DNA of 64,000 nt from Pseudomonas putida (GCF_002025705.1 NZ_CP018846.1:3959501-4023500), one strand, 5' to 3'. Positions 15,962-26,643 are shown, counted from the first letter of the stretch. Numbers and translations are program-made. The notes: generated from the letters alone by a model not told the origin.

Positions 15962-18900
15962 GTGCCTTGCTCCTTGGCCTTGCCGCCCAGGCGGTCCAGC
16001 CACAGGTAGACCACCGGCGTGCTGTACAGCGTCAGCAGTTGGCTGAACAGCAACCCGCCGATGATCGAAATGCCCAGCGGCCGCCGCAGCTCCGCGCCAT
16101 AGCCATTGCCCAGCACCAATGGCAACGCACCCAATGTGGCCGCCAGGGTGGTCATCAGGATAGGCCGCACCCGCACCAGGCACGCCCGGCGGATGGCAGC
16201 ACGGGCGTCGCTGCCCTCGACGCGCCGTTCATGGAGGGCAAAGTCGATCATCATGATCGCGTTCTTCTTGACGATGCCGATCAGCAGGATCATCCCCACC
16301 AGGGCGATGATCGACAGCTCGGTTCCGGTCAGCAGCAACGCCACCAGGGCGCCGACCCCGGCAGAAGGCAAGGTCGAGAGGATGGTCAGCGGGTGCACCA
16401 GGTTCTCGTAGAGGATGCCAAGCACGATGTACACCGCCAGCAACGCTGCGGCGATCAGCAGCGGCTCGCCGGCCAGCGACGCCTTGAACACCTGCGCGGT
16501 GCCGGCGAACTCACCGACTACGCTGGCCGGCATGCGCAACTGCGCCACAGCGTTATCGACCAGCGCCGTGGCCTGGCCGATGGACACCCCGGGGGCCAGG
16601 TTGAACGAGGCGGTCACCGCCGGAAAGGTACCCTGGTGGTTGATGGCGATGGCCGTGCGCTCCAGCAACTGGCTGGCCACCGCCATCAGCGGCACCAGCG
16701 GCTCGCCTGGCTGGCGGCTGGGCAAGTAGATGGCCTTGAGTGCCGCAGGGTCGGTCCAGTAGGACGGCGCCAGGCCCATGACCACGTGATACTGGTTGGC
16801 AGCCCGGTACAGCGTCGACACCTGGCGCTGGCCAAACGCGTCGTACAGGGTCTGGTCCACGGCCGACATGCTCACGCCCAGCCGCGCGGCGGCATCCCGG
16901 TTGACCTGCAGGTGGGTCATCAGGCTGGCGTTCTGCTGGTCGGTGTTGACGTCGGTGAGCTGCGGCAAGCCACGCAGCACCTCCACCACCTTGGGCACCC
17001 ACAGGTCGAGCGTATCCTGGTCGTCAGCGGTCAGGGTGTACTGGAACTGCGCCCCACTTTGCCGGCCACCGACGGTGATGTCCTGCGCCGACTGCAGGTA
17101 CAGCCGCGTGCCTGGCATCGCCCCCAGGGTGTGGCGTATCTGTGCGATGACCTGGTCGACCGTGGCCTGCCGCTCGCCCTTGGGCTTCAGGGCCACGAAC
17201 AGCTGGGCACTGTTGATTGCACCGGAGCCACCGCCACCACCGCCACCGACGAAACCGCCCACGGTGGCAACGTTGGGGTTGCTCACCACCTGGCGGTTGA
17301 TCTCGCGAAAGTCCGCCTGCATCGCCGCATACGACACACTCTGCGAAGCGAGGATGCTACCGCTCAGGCGCCCGCTGTCTTCCTGCGGGAAGAAGCCCTT
17401 GGGCACCACGGCGTAAAGCACTACGGCCAGCACCAGCACCAGCAGGGTCAGCAGGCCCATCAGCCGCGAATGGTCGATGGCCCAGGCCAGGCTGCGATCA
17501 TAGAAGCGATGCAAGCGCGAGTCCGGCGTGTGCGCATCAGTGGGGTGCCGTGGCGGGCGCAGCAGCACGCTGGCCAGCACCGGGGTGACCGTCAGCGAGA
17601 CCAGCATGGAGATGACGATCGACAACGACAGAGTCACGGAGAACTCGCGAAACAGCCGGCCCACGATCCCGCCCATCAGCAGCAGCGGGATGAACACCGC
17701 CACCAGCGACACACTGATGCTCAGCACCGTGAAGCCGACTTCACCCGCCCCCTGCAGCGCGGCCCGGTGCCTCGGCACGCCGCGCTCCAGGTGGCGCATG
17801 ATGTTCTCCACCACGACGATGGCATCGTCCACCACGAAACCGGTGGCAATGGTCAGCGCCATCAGCGACAGGTTGTTCAGGCTGTAACCCAGAAAATACA
17901 TGGCGCCGAAGGTACCCAACAGCGACAGCGGCACGACGGTGGCAGGTACCAGGGTGCTGCGCCAATCGCGGAAAAACCCGTAAGTGACCAGGGTCACCAG
18001 CAGGATCGCCGCCAACAGGGTGATTTCCACATCCCGCAACGAGGCACGGATGGTGGTGCTGCGGTCCATCAGCACGCTCAACTTGATGGTTGCCGGTATC
18101 GAGGCCTGCAGCAACGGCAGCTGCGCCTTGACGGCGTCCACCGTGTCGATGACGTTGGCCCCCGGCTGCTTGAACAGCACCAGCAGCACCGCCGGTTTGC
18201 CATTGAACAGGCCGAAGTTTCGCAGGTCCTCGACGTCTTCGCGCACCTGGCCGAGGTCGGCGATGCGCACCAGGCTGCCCGCGACCTGCTTGACCACCAG
18301 CGGCGCGTAATCGGCGGGGGTGTACAGCTGGTCATTGGCCGCCAGCACATGGCTTTGCGCGCCAAGGTCGACCACGCCTTTGGGCAGGTTGACGTTGGCG
18401 TTGGCAATGGTCGAACGCACCTGCTCCAGGCTCACGCCGTAGTGGTTGAGGCGGTCTGGGTTGAGCTCCACCCGCACCGCCGGCAAAGCCCCGCCCCCTA
18501 CCGTCACGTCGCCGACTCCGCGGGTCTGCAGCAGGCGCTGCTCCAGCAGGGTCGAGGCCACATCGTACATCTGCCCCGGGGTGGCGCTGTCCGAGGTCAG
18601 GCCAATGATCAGGATCGGTGAATCGGCCGGGTTGACCTTGCGGTAGGTAGGGTTGCCAGTCAGGTCACTGGGCAGGTTGCTGCGCGCCGCGTTGATCGCC
18701 GCTTGCACATCGCGGGCCGCGCCGTCGATGTTGCGGTCGAGGTCGAACTGCAGGTTGATGCGGGTTGCCCCCAGGGTGCTGGCCGAGGTCATCTGGGTCA
18801 CCCCGGCGATCTGCCCGAACTGGCGCTCCAGCGGCGTGGCCACCGAAGTGGCCACGGTATAAGGGTCGGCACCCGGCAACGATGCGCGCACGCTGATGGT

Positions 18901-19029
18901 CGGGAAGTCCACCTCCGGCAACGGCGCCACCGGCAGCAAGGTGAAGGCCAGGCTGCCGAACAGGGCCAGGCCCAGGGCCAGCAGCGCCGTGGCCACCGGG
19001 CGCTGGATGAACGGCGCGCTGAGGTTCAT
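15958..19029 (-). CDS. muxC: RND multidrug efflux permease MuxC (MdtC-like)
   Basis: 1023 residues, full length for an RND inner-membrane pump. There are twelve helices and two large periplasmic loops. The proton-relay aspartates of helix 4 are visible in GFVVDDAIVVVENIM. The N-terminus SAPFIQRPVATALLALGLAL and the GFFPQEDSG block are typical of MdtC. It overlaps muxB by four bases (ATGA) and opmB by four. MdtB and MdtC form a heterotrimer, so the damaged muxB next to it may leave MuxC without its usual partner. Confidence 0.92.
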   Translation of the reverse strand: MNLSAPFIQRPVATALLALGLALFGSLAFTLLPVAPLPEVDFPTISVRASLPGADPYTVATSVATPLERQFGQIAGVTQMTSASTLGATRINLQFDLDRNIDGAARDVQAAINAARSNLPSDLTGNPTYRKVNPADSPILIIGLTSDSATPGQMYDVASTLLEQRLLQTRGVGDVTVGGGALPAVRVELNPDRLNHYGVSLEQVRSTIANANVNLPKGVVDLGAQSHVLAANDQLYTPADYAPLVVKQVAGSLVRIADLGQVREDVEDLRNFGLFNGKPAVLLVLFKQPGANVIDTVDAVKAQLPLLQASIPATIKLSVLMDRSTTIRASLRDVEITLLAAILLVTLVTYGFFRDWRSTLVPATVVPLSLLGTFGAMYFLGYSLNNLSLMALTIATGFVVDDAIVVVENIMRHLERGVPRHRAALQGAGEVGFTVLSISVSLVAVFIPLLLMGGIVGRLFREFSVTLSLSIVISMLVSLTVTPVLASVLLRPPRHPTDAHTPDSRLHRFYDRSLAWAIDHSRLMGLLTLLVLVLAVVLYAVVPKGFFPQEDSGRLSGSILASQSVSYAAMQADFREINRQVVSNPNVATVGGFVGGGGGGGSGAINSAQLFVALKPKGERQATVDQVIAQIRHTLGAMPGTRLYLQSAQDITVGGRQSGAQFQYTLTADDQDTLDLWVPKVVEVLRGLPQLTDVNTDQQNASLMTHLQVNRDAAARLGVSMSAVDQTLYDAFGQRQVSTLYRAANQYHVVMGLAPSYWTDPAALKAIYLPSRQPGEPLVPLMAVASQLLERTAIAINHQGTFPAVTASFNLAPGVSIGQATALVDNAVAQLRMPASVVGEFAGTAQVFKASLAGEPLLIAAALLAVYIVLGILYENLVHPLTILSTLPSAGVGALVALLLTGTELSIIALVGMILLIGIVKKNAIMMIDFALHERRVEGSDARAAIRRACLVRVRPILMTTLAATLGALPLVLGNGYGAELRRPLGISIIGGLLFSQLLTLYSTPVVYLWLDRLGGKAKEQGT

Positions 19030-22000
19030 GGCGTGGCGTCCTGCAACGAACGACTGCGACCCAAGCGCTGCGACAGGCTATTCATCGCCAGGTAGATCAC
19101 TGGCGTGGTGAACAGCGTCAGCAACTGGCTGAGCAGCAGCCCACCGATGATGGCGATGCCCAGCGGGTGGCGCAGTTCCGAGCCGACCCCGGTGCCGAGC
19201 GCCAGCGGCACGGCGCCGAACAACGACGCCAGGCTGGTCATCAGGATCGGTCGCAGGCGCAACTGCGCGGCCCGGCGAATCGCCTGCAGCGGCTCTGCAC
19301 CGTCACGGCGCTGCAGCTCCAGGGCGAAGTCGACCATCATGATGCCGTTCTTCATCACGATGCCGATCAGCAACACGATACCGATCAGGCCGATGATGTC
19401 GAATTGCAGGCCGGTGAGCCACAGCGCCAGCAATGCCCCCAAGGCCGCCGAGAGCAAGGTGGAAAGGATGGTCACCGGGTGCACGAAGCTTTCGTAGAGG
19501 ATGCCCAGCATCAGGTAGACCACGACGATCGCCGCCGCGACCAGAAAGGCCTGATTGCCCAGCGAGTCGGCAAAGGTCGCCGCCGCCCCCTCCAGCGACA
19601 CCTGCACGGCAGTCGGCAGGCCCTGTTGCGCCTCGATTACCTTGAGCCGGTTTACCGCCGCGCCCAGGGTCTGCCCCGGGGCCAGGTTGAAGGCAATATC
19701 GGCGTAGGGGAACTGGCCCAGCCGGTCAAGCGTCAGCGGCACCCGCTGCACCTGCTGGCTGGCCATGCTCGACAACGGCACCACGCCCCCACCCGGCAGG
19801 CTCACATACAGGCCGGTGAGCAGGTCGCGAGGTTGTGCGGCGGCCGGTCGCTGACCATTACCACGTGGTACTGGTTGAGCTGCGTGTAGAGGGTCGAGAC
19901 CTGGCGCTGACCAAAGGCATCGTACAGCGCATCATCGATGGCCTGGGGCGTGACACCCAGGCGCGAAGCCGTGGCGCGGTCGAAGTCCAGCTGGATCTGG
20001 TTGCCGAACTGCAGGGCCTGGCTGTGCACATCGGTGAACATCGGGTCCTGGCGGATCGCCGCCAGCAGCTTGGTGGTCCAGCGCTCGAGGGTTTCCATGT
20101 CGGCGGCCTGCAGCCCCAGCCGATAGCTGGTGGTCGACACCGTGGCGTCCAGGGTCAGGTCCTGCACGCCGTGCAGGTACAAGCGGATGCCGGCATCGTC
20201 GGCATTGGCATCGGCCAACCGGCGGATGACGGCTGCAGCGCTGTCGCGCTGGCCACGCGGCTTTAGGTTGATCAGCAGGCTGCCCTGATTGAGCGTGGGG
20301 TTGTTCTGGTCGATACCGACGAACGAAGACAGGCTCTGCACCGCAGGGTCACGCAAGATGCGCGCTACCAGGCGCTGCTGCTGCGCCTGCATGTTACTGA
20401 ACGAGGCAGTCGGCGCAGCTTGTGAGATCCCCTGGATCAGACCGGTGTCCTGTTCGGGAAAGAAACCCTTGGGCATGGCCGACAAGGTCAGCACGGTCAA
20501 GGCTGCGGTCAGCAACACCGACAGCAGGGTCAGCCCCCGATGTGCCAACACCCAATCCAGGCCCCGCAGGTAACGGCCCTCGATGCGGCTGAACAGGTCA
20601 TCCTGCGCCGGCGCGGCATTGCGCTGCAGCATGCGCGCGCACAGCATCGGCGTCAGGGTCAGGGTGATCAGTGCGGAAATGACGATGGCCACCGCCACGG
20701 TCATGGCGAACTCACGGAACAGCCGGCCCACCACATCGCCCATGAACAGCAGCGGAATCATCACCGCGATCAACGCGATCGACAGCGAGACGATGGTGAA
20801 GCCGATCTGCGCCGCGCCTTTGAGCGCTGCCTGCAGCGGCGTATCGCCTGCCTCCAGGTAACGGGTGATGTTCTCGACCATGACGATGGCATCGTCGACC
20901 ACAAAACCGATGGAAATGGTCAGGGCCATCAAGGTCAGGTTGTTCAGGGAAAAACCCAGTGTGTAGATCACCGCCAGGGTCCCGACCAGCGTCAGGGGCA
21001 CGGTCAATGCCGGAATCAGCGTGGCCGACAGGCTGCGCAGAAACACCAGGATGACCAGCACCACCAACACCACGGCCACACCCAGTTCGAACTGCACATC
21101 GCTGACCGAAGCGCGGATGGTCTGGGTGCGGTCGGTCAGCACCGCCACCTTCAGCGTGCCGGGCAGGCCGGCGCGCAAGGTCGGCAGCAAGCGCTGCACC
21201 CGGTCCACCACGTCGATCACGTTGGCCCCGGGCTGGCGCTGGATATTCAGCACGATGGCTGACGTGGCATTGGTCCAGGCGATCTGCCGGGGGTTTTCCG
21301 GCCCCAGGATGGAGCTTGCCACCTGGGACAGGCGAATGGCCGCGCCGTTGCGGTAGGCGATGACCAGGTCACGGTAGTCTTCGGGCTTCTGCAACTGGTC
21401 ATTGGCGCCGATGGAATAAGCCTGGAAGCGCCCATCGATATTGCCCTTGGCCTGGTTGACGTTGGCACTGCCCAGCAGCGTGCGCAGGTCTTCCAGCGAC
21501 AGGCCGAGGCTGTTCAGTGCCGAGGTGTTGGCCTCGACCCTTACCGCCGGGCGCTGCCCGCCACTGATGGTCACCAGGCCTACGCCGGTGATCTGCGAGA
21601 TCTTCTGTGCCAGGCGGGTGTCGGCCAGGTCCTGGACCTTGGTCAGTGGCAGCACATCGGAGGTCAGCGAAAGGGTCAGTACCGGCGCGTCGGCCGGGTT
21701 GACCTTGCTGTAGACCGGCGGGTACGGCAGGTTGGCCGGGAGGAAGGTGCCGGCGGCATTGATTGCTGCCTGCACTTCCTGTTCGGCGACATCCAGCGAC
21801 AACGTCAGGTCGAACTGCAAGGTCACCACCGAGACGCCATCGGAGCTGGTCGAGCCCATCGAGCGCAATCCCGGCATTTCGCCCAGCTGGCGCTCGAGCG
21901 GTGCACTGATCGACGAACTGACCACCTCAGGGCTGGCCCCGGGGTACTGGGTAAATACCTGGATGGTCGGGTAATCCACCTGCGGCAACGCCGACACCGG

Positions 22001-22096
22001 CAGCAACCGATAGCCAAGAATGCCCAGCAGCAACACGGCGACCATCAGCAGGCAGGTGGCCACCGGCCGCTCGATGAACGGGCGGGAAATGTTCAT
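19026..22096 (-). pseudogene. muxB: RND efflux permease MuxB (MdtB-like), frameshifted
   Basis: The reading frame runs from ATG 22096 through residues typical of MdtB (FIERPVATCLLMVAVLLLGI, GFVVDDAIVMVENITRYLE) for 764 codons. It then leaves frame near 19837-19842 and stops at 19802. The remaining 259 codons (19805-19026) continue in another frame from VSLPGGGVVPLSS to the end. Restoring one base, most simply a G to make CCGCCGGCA, gives DRPPAQPRDLLTGLYVSLPG and a normal 1023-residue protein. The break lies between the two periplasmic-domain halves, so no working pump is expected. A sequencing error in this GC-rich run is a real alternative. Confidence 0.85.
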
Positions 22097-22106
22097 CCAC
22101 CGCGCC

Positions 22107-23234
22107 TCATTGCGCCACCACCTTGATCGCAGCGCCGTCGTCGAGCTTGTCGGCCCCCTCGGTGATCACCTGTTCGCCCTGGCGCACGCCGTCGTCGAGG
22201 ATCGCCGTGACATCACCGCTGCTGGGCCCGCTGCGCACCCGGCGCAACTGCGCCTTGGCAGACTGCACGATAAACAGGAAATCGCCCTGGCTGCCATGCT
22301 GGATCGCCCGCGTCGGCACCACCGGCACCTGCACCAGGGTATCGGCCTTGAGCCGGGCGTTGACGAACTGGTTGGGGAACAGCGCCGTGCCCGCCTCGTC
22401 GAAGCGGGCCTTGACCTTGACCGTGCCGGTACCGACATCGACCTGGTTATCCAGCGCCAGCAGCGTGCCCGTGGCCAGCAGGTTGTGCTTGTCGCGGTCA
22501 TAGGCCAGCACGCTGACCGGGCCCTTGAGCTGCGCCTGGTGGATCTTGCCCAGGTCATCCTCCGGCACGGCGAACACCACCATGGCCGGGTGCAGCTGGG
22601 TGATCACCGCGATCGGCGTGGTACTGGTGGTGCTGACATAGTTGCCTGGGTCGACCTGGCGCAAGCCCACCACGCCATCCACCGGTGAAACGATGGTGCA
22701 GTAGCCCACCTGCACCTCAAGGTTCTGCACCGCGCCCTGGTCGGCGGCCACCGTGCCCGCTTGTTGTTGCGCGCTGGAAGCCTGGGTGTCGAGGGTCTGC
22801 TGGCTGACCGAACCGGCCTTGATCAACTCGCGAAAGCGCGCGAGGTCGCGGCGGGCATTGTCCAGCACCGCCTGGTCATGGGCCAGCACCCCGCGCGCCT
22901 GGGCCAGTTGCGCCTTGAGCGCGCGGTCGTCGATGCGGGCGATGACCTGGCCCTGGCGCACCGTCTGGCCTTCGGTGAACTCCACGGTGGCCAGGATGCC
23001 ATTGACCTGGGTGGTCACACTGACACTGCGCGATGGCGTCACCGTGCCCAGCGCATCGATGTACACCGGCACATCCTGCAGGGCCACGGCCACAGCGGCC
23101 ACCGGCTCGCCGGGGCTGGCCGGGCGCGGCGCATGTGCAGGGCCCGAGAGCAGCCACCAGGTCAGCAGGCCCAGCACCAACAGCCCTCCCAGGCCCATCA
23201 GAAGTCCGCGCCTTGCCCGTACGCCGTTAGCCAC
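22107..23234 (-). CDS. muxA: RND efflux membrane fusion protein MuxA (MdtA-like)
   Basis: 375 residues with one N-terminal membrane anchor (LLMGLGGLLVLGLLTWWLL), then the periplasmic adaptor layout: barrel strands around VPVYIDALGTVTPSRSVSV, a lipoyl half (FTEGQTVRQGQVIARID), a coiled-coil hairpin (about residues 100-165), and the second lipoyl half with QVGYCTIVSPVDGVVG. I chose GTG 23234 because GGAAG lies seven bases upstream; an ORF extension to 23276 lacks support. It heads the mux operon and is divergent from the TetR gene. Confidence 0.9.
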   Translation of the reverse strand: MANGVRARRGLLMGLGGLLVLGLLTWWLLSGPAHAPRPASPGEPVAAVAVALQDVPVYIDALGTVTPSRSVSVTTQVNGILATVEFTEGQTVRQGQVIARIDDRALKAQLAQARGVLAHDQAVLDNARRDLARFRELIKAGSVSQQTLDTQASSAQQQAGTVAADQGAVQNLEVQVGYCTIVSPVDGVVGLRQVDPGNYVSTTSTTPIAVITQLHPAMVVFAVPEDDLGKIHQAQLKGPVSVLAYDRDKHNLLATGTLLALDNQVDVGTGTVKVKARFDEAGTALFPNQFVNARLKADTLVQVPVVPTRAIQHGSQGDFLFIVQSAKAQLRRVRSGPSSGDVTAILDDGVRQGEQVITEGADKLDDGAAIKVVAQ

Positions 23235-23381
23235 GACAGTGCTTCCACGAAGGACGACCCGTTGAAACTCTAGCACCCCCCCATACAGGGTAACGGTCGA
23301 TCCTCGTCTTGTTCAGGCAAGCGACAGCCTGCCAATCAGTGCTACCATCCGGGCTCGCAGCGCCAAAGGACCGCCAGCACC

Positions 23382-23993
23382 ATGAGTACCATTCGCGAGC
23401 GCAACAAGGAGCTGATCCTGCGCGCAGCCAGTGAAGAATTCGCCGACAAGGGCTTCGCCGCCACCAAGACCAGCGACATCGCTGCCAAGGCCGGCCTGCC
23501 CAAGCCGAACGTGTATTACTACTTCAAATCCAAGGACAACCTCTACCGCGAGGTCCTGGAAAGCATCATCGCGCCGATCATGCAGGCTTCGACGCCGTTC
23601 AATGCCGACGGTGACCCGAAAGAAGTGTTGAGTTCGTACATCCGCTCGAAAATCCGCATCTCGCGTGACCTGCCGCATGCCTCGAAGGTGTTCGCCAGCG
23701 AAATCATGCATGGCGCACCGCACCTGTCGCCGAACCAGGTGGAGCAGTTGAACGAGCAGGCCCGGCACAACATCGAGTGCATCCAGCGCTGGATCGACCG
23801 CGGGCAGATTGCCCATGTCGATGCCCACCACCTGATGTTCAGCATCTGGGCCGCGACCCAGACCTATGCCGATTTCGACTGGCAGATCTCGGCAGTGACC
23901 GGCAAGGCCAAGCTGGCCGACAGCGACTACGATGCTGCGGCCGACACCATCATCCGCATGGTGCTGAAGGGCTGTGAGCCCGAGGCGGCCTGA
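23382..23993 (+). CDS. TetR-family regulator, RutR-like
   Basis: 203 residues. The N-terminal helix-turn-helix (TSDIAAKAGLPKPNVYYYFK) is followed by a C-terminal domain like that of RutR/YcdC, with FASEIMHGAPHL and MFSIWAATQTYADF. RutR senses uracil in E. coli, so a nucleobase ligand is possible. It is divergent from muxA with 147 bases between and could control the pump, itself or the downstream glyoxylate genes. I found no clear operator in the gap. Confidence 0.85.
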   Translation: MSTIRERNKELILRAASEEFADKGFAATKTSDIAAKAGLPKPNVYYYFKSKDNLYREVLESIIAPIMQASTPFNADGDPKEVLSSYIRSKIRISRDLPHASKVFASEIMHGAPHLSPNQVEQLNEQARHNIECIQRWIDRGQIAHVDAHHLMFSIWAATQTYADFDWQISAVTGKAKLADSDYDAAADTIIRMVLKGCEPEAA

Positions 23994-24004
23994 CAATCGG
24001 CATA

Positions 24005-24097
24005 GGCTTCTTCGCGGCTGAACCCGCTCCCACAGGAGCACCACAGGCCTGAAGCTTGTGGAATCCCTGTGGGAGCGGGTTTACCCGCGAACAGGCC
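24005..24097. repeat. REP-type inverted pair between tetR and glcG-like
   Basis: Arms 24005-24036 and 24066-24097 (cctgtgggagcgggtttacc...) are nearly complementary. They lie between convergent genes. Confidence 0.8.
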
Positions 24098-24115
24098 GGA
24101 ACAGGCTACATCGGT

Positions 24116-24556
24116 TTAGGCAGCTACACCCGCATCCGCCTTCAACCCCACCTCTTCGATCGCACTGATCGCGCACTGCTCGTCGATATCCGACGTATCG
24201 CCGCTGATCCCTACCGCACCCAGCACCTTGCCGTCCTGATCACGAATCAGCACACCACCCGGCGCCGGCACCACCGGCCGTTCGCCCAAGCCGTTCAACG
24301 CCGCGAAAAACGCCGGACGCTGCTGCGCATCGAGCGCCAGCAAACGCGAGCCCTTGCCCAGGGCAATCGCCCCCCAGGCTTTGCCGGTAGCCACTTCCGG
24401 GCGGATCAGGCTGGCACCGTCCTCGCGCTGCAAGGCCAGCAGGTGCCCACCGGCATCAAGCACGGCCACGGTCAGTGGCGCTGCATTGATCTTGCGGCCC
24501 GCCGCCAGCGCGGCGTTCACCAGGCTGACAGCGACTTTCAGGTTCAAAGCGTTCAT
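24116..24556 (-). CDS. GlcG/HbpS-family protein
   Basis: 146 residues of the GlcG/HbpS (Haem_degrading) fold. Typical blocks are PLTVAVLDAGGHLLALQRED, GKAWGAIALG, and PGGVLIRDQDGKVLGAVGISG. Such genes often sit next to glycolate or glyoxylate enzymes, but their role is unclear; some bind haem. ATG 24556 has GAGGA upstream. It is divergent from gcl, and the two share two TTGTATACAA boxes, so co-regulation is likely. Confidence 0.88.
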   Translation of the reverse strand: MNALNLKVAVSLVNAALAAGRKINAAPLTVAVLDAGGHLLALQREDGASLIRPEVATGKAWGAIALGKGSRLLALDAQQRPAFFAALNGLGERPVVPAPGGVLIRDQDGKVLGAVGISGDTSDIDEQCAISAIEEVGLKADAGVAA

Positions 24557-24638
24557 GGAAAGGTCCTCTTCTTGTTGTGAGAAGCCCTGAGGGCAGGTGA
24601 AAAACCAATAAGCCAATAGAACACAACTGAATGTATTT

Positions 24639-24648
24639 TTGTATACAA
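24639..24648. promoter_or_regulatory. TTGTATACAA palindrome, glcG side
   Basis: Perfect palindrome 82 bases upstream of the glcG-like start in the AT-rich glcG/gcl divergent region. Confidence 0.65.
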
Positions 24649-24778
24649 TAAATTGAAACGATCGTATGCGAGACCGCAAACCGCTGTTTTCACGGGCGCT
24701 CGAACGAAAGCGACGCAACCCGACGAAAACCCGTTGACCTGAGCGGCCAGCCGTGAATACACTTTGGCACAAAGCAAG

Positions 24779-24788
24779 TTGTATACAA
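24779..24788. promoter_or_regulatory. TTGTATACAA palindrome, gcl side
   Basis: Perfect palindrome 25 bases upstream of the gcl ATG, a position where a bound repressor would block the transcript start. Confidence 0.65.
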
Positions 24789-24813
24789 TTACAAAATCGA
24801 TGAGGCACAAACC

Positions 24814-26589
24814 ATGAGCAAAATGAGAGCAATCGATGCAGCCGTTCTGGTCATGCGCCGTGAAGGTGTAGATACCGCGTTCGGCATCCCGGGGGCTGCC
24901 ATCAACCCGTTGTACTCGGCCCTGAAGAAAGTCGGTGGCATCGATCACGTCCTCGCTCGTCACGTCGAAGGCGCCTCGCACATGGCCGAGGGCTACACCC
25001 GTGCCAACCCAGGCAACATCGGCGTGTGCATCGGCACCTCCGGCCCAGCCGGCACCGACATGGTCACCGGCCTGTACAGCGCCTCGGCCGACTCCATCCC
25101 GATCCTCTGCATCACCGGCCAGGCGCCGCGTGCTCGCCTGCACAAGGAAGACTTCCAGGCTGTCGACATCACCAGCATCGTCAAGCCGGTGACCAAGTGG
25201 GCAACCACCGTTCTGGAGCCAGGCCAGGTGCCGTACGCCTTCCAGAAAGCCTTCTATGAAATGCGCACCGGCCGCCCAGGCCCTGTATTGATCGACCTGC
25301 CGTTCGACGTGCAGATGGCCGAAATCGAATTCGACATCGACGCCTACGAGCCGCTGCCGGTCAACAAGCCGTCCGCTACCCGCGTACAGGCTGAAAAGGC
25401 CCTGGCCCTGCTCAATGACGCCGAACGCCCACTGCTGGTAGCCGGTGGCGGCATCATCAACGCCGACGCCAGCGACAAGCTGGTCGAGTTCGCCGAACTG
25501 ACCGGCGTGCCGGTAATCCCGACCCTGATGGGCTGGGGCACCATCCCTGACGACCACGAACTGATGGTCGGCATGGTCGGCCTGCAGACCTCGCACCGCT
25601 ACGGCAACGCCACCCTGCTCAAATCCGACCTGGTATTCGGTATCGGTAACCGCTGGGCCAACCGCCACACCGGTTCCGTCGACGTTTACACCGAAGGCCG
25701 CAAATTCGTGCACGTGGACATCGAACCGACCCAGATCGGCCGCGTGTTCACCCCGGACCTGGGTATCGTGTCCGACGCCGGCAAGGCACTGGACGTGTTC
25801 CTCGAAGTGGCCCGCGAGTGGAAAGCCGCAGGCAAGCTGAAGTGCCGCAAGGCCTGGCTGCAAGACTGCCAGGAGCGCAAGGCCACCCTGCAGCGCAAGA
25901 CCCACTTCGACAACGTGCCGGTCAAGCCGCAGCGCGTGTACGAAGAGATGAACCAGGTATTCGGCAAGGACACCACCTACGTCAGCACCATCGGCCTGTC
26001 GCAGATTGCCGGCGCGCAGTTCCTGCACGTGTACAAGCCACGCCACTGGATCAACTGCGGCCAGGCCGGCCCGCTGGGCTGGACCATCCCTGCCGCCCTC
26101 GGCGTGGTCAAGGCCGACCCGAAACGCAAGGTTGTCGCGCTGTCCGGTGACTACGACTTCCAGTTCATGATCGAAGAGCTGGCTGTAGGCGCGCAGTTCA
26201 ACCTGCCGTACGTCCACGTGCTGGTGAACAACGCCTACCTGGGCCTGATCCGTCAGGCACAGCGTGGCTTCGACATGGATTACTGTGTACAACTGGCGTT
26301 CGAGAACATCAACTCGACCGACGCCGCCACCTACGGTGTCGACCACGTCGCTGTGGTCGAAGGCCTGGGCTGCAAGGCCATCCGCGTGTTCGAGCCGGCA
26401 GAAATCGCCCCTGCCCTGCTCAAGGCGCAGAAGATGGCCGAAGAGTTCCGCGTGCCGGTCGTGGTCGAAGTGATCCTCGAGCGTGTGACCAACATTTCCA
26501 TGGGCACCGAGATCAACGCGGTCAACGAGTTCGAAGACCTGGCCCTGGTCGGCAACGACGCGCCAACCGCCATCTCGCTGCTGGACTGA
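24814..26589 (+). CDS. gcl: Glyoxylate carboligase (tartronate-semialdehyde synthase)
   Basis: 591 residues. It condenses two glyoxylates to tartronate semialdehyde plus CO2, using thiamine diphosphate, FAD and Mg2+. The hallmark is Val51 (ARHVEGASHMAEGY): in Gcl this valine replaces the catalytic glutamate found in nearly all ThDP enzymes. The ThDP/Mg motif is GDYDFQFMIEELAVG...NNAYLGL. Phased with AllA in region 1, it takes up the glyoxylate left from allantoin. It is the first gene of gcl-hyi-glxR. A GC stem without a U-tract (26599-26621) lies before hyi. Confidence 0.97.
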   Translation: MSKMRAIDAAVLVMRREGVDTAFGIPGAAINPLYSALKKVGGIDHVLARHVEGASHMAEGYTRANPGNIGVCIGTSGPAGTDMVTGLYSASADSIPILCITGQAPRARLHKEDFQAVDITSIVKPVTKWATTVLEPGQVPYAFQKAFYEMRTGRPGPVLIDLPFDVQMAEIEFDIDAYEPLPVNKPSATRVQAEKALALLNDAERPLLVAGGGIINADASDKLVEFAELTGVPVIPTLMGWGTIPDDHELMVGMVGLQTSHRYGNATLLKSDLVFGIGNRWANRHTGSVDVYTEGRKFVHVDIEPTQIGRVFTPDLGIVSDAGKALDVFLEVAREWKAAGKLKCRKAWLQDCQERKATLQRKTHFDNVPVKPQRVYEEMNQVFGKDTTYVSTIGLSQIAGAQFLHVYKPRHWINCGQAGPLGWTIPAALGVVKADPKRKVVALSGDYDFQFMIEELAVGAQFNLPYVHVLVNNAYLGLIRQAQRGFDMDYCVQLAFENINSTDAATYGVDHVAVVEGLGCKAIRVFEPAEIAPALLKAQKMAEEFRVPVVVEVILERVTNISMGTEINAVNEFEDLALVGNDAPTAISLLD

Positions 26590-26643
26590 TCGCCTGCCGC
26601 CCCCAGGCATGCCCTGGGGGCCTTCATCGCAAGGAGACAACTC

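Noticed and set aside
15967..18621. An 884-codon plus-strand frame opposite muxC
   Set aside because: Shadow of a clear RND permease; composition is dominated by His, Arg, Gln and Asp repeats with no domain.
19026..19805. The downstream muxB piece as an independent gene
   Set aside because: It begins mid-domain with a fortuitous GTG, lacks an N-terminal RND half and joins perfectly to the upstream piece after a one-base correction.
26599..26621. A terminator between gcl and hyi
   Set aside because: The stem is stable but lacks a U-tract and hyi follows closely with its own ribosome site, so co-transcription is more likely.
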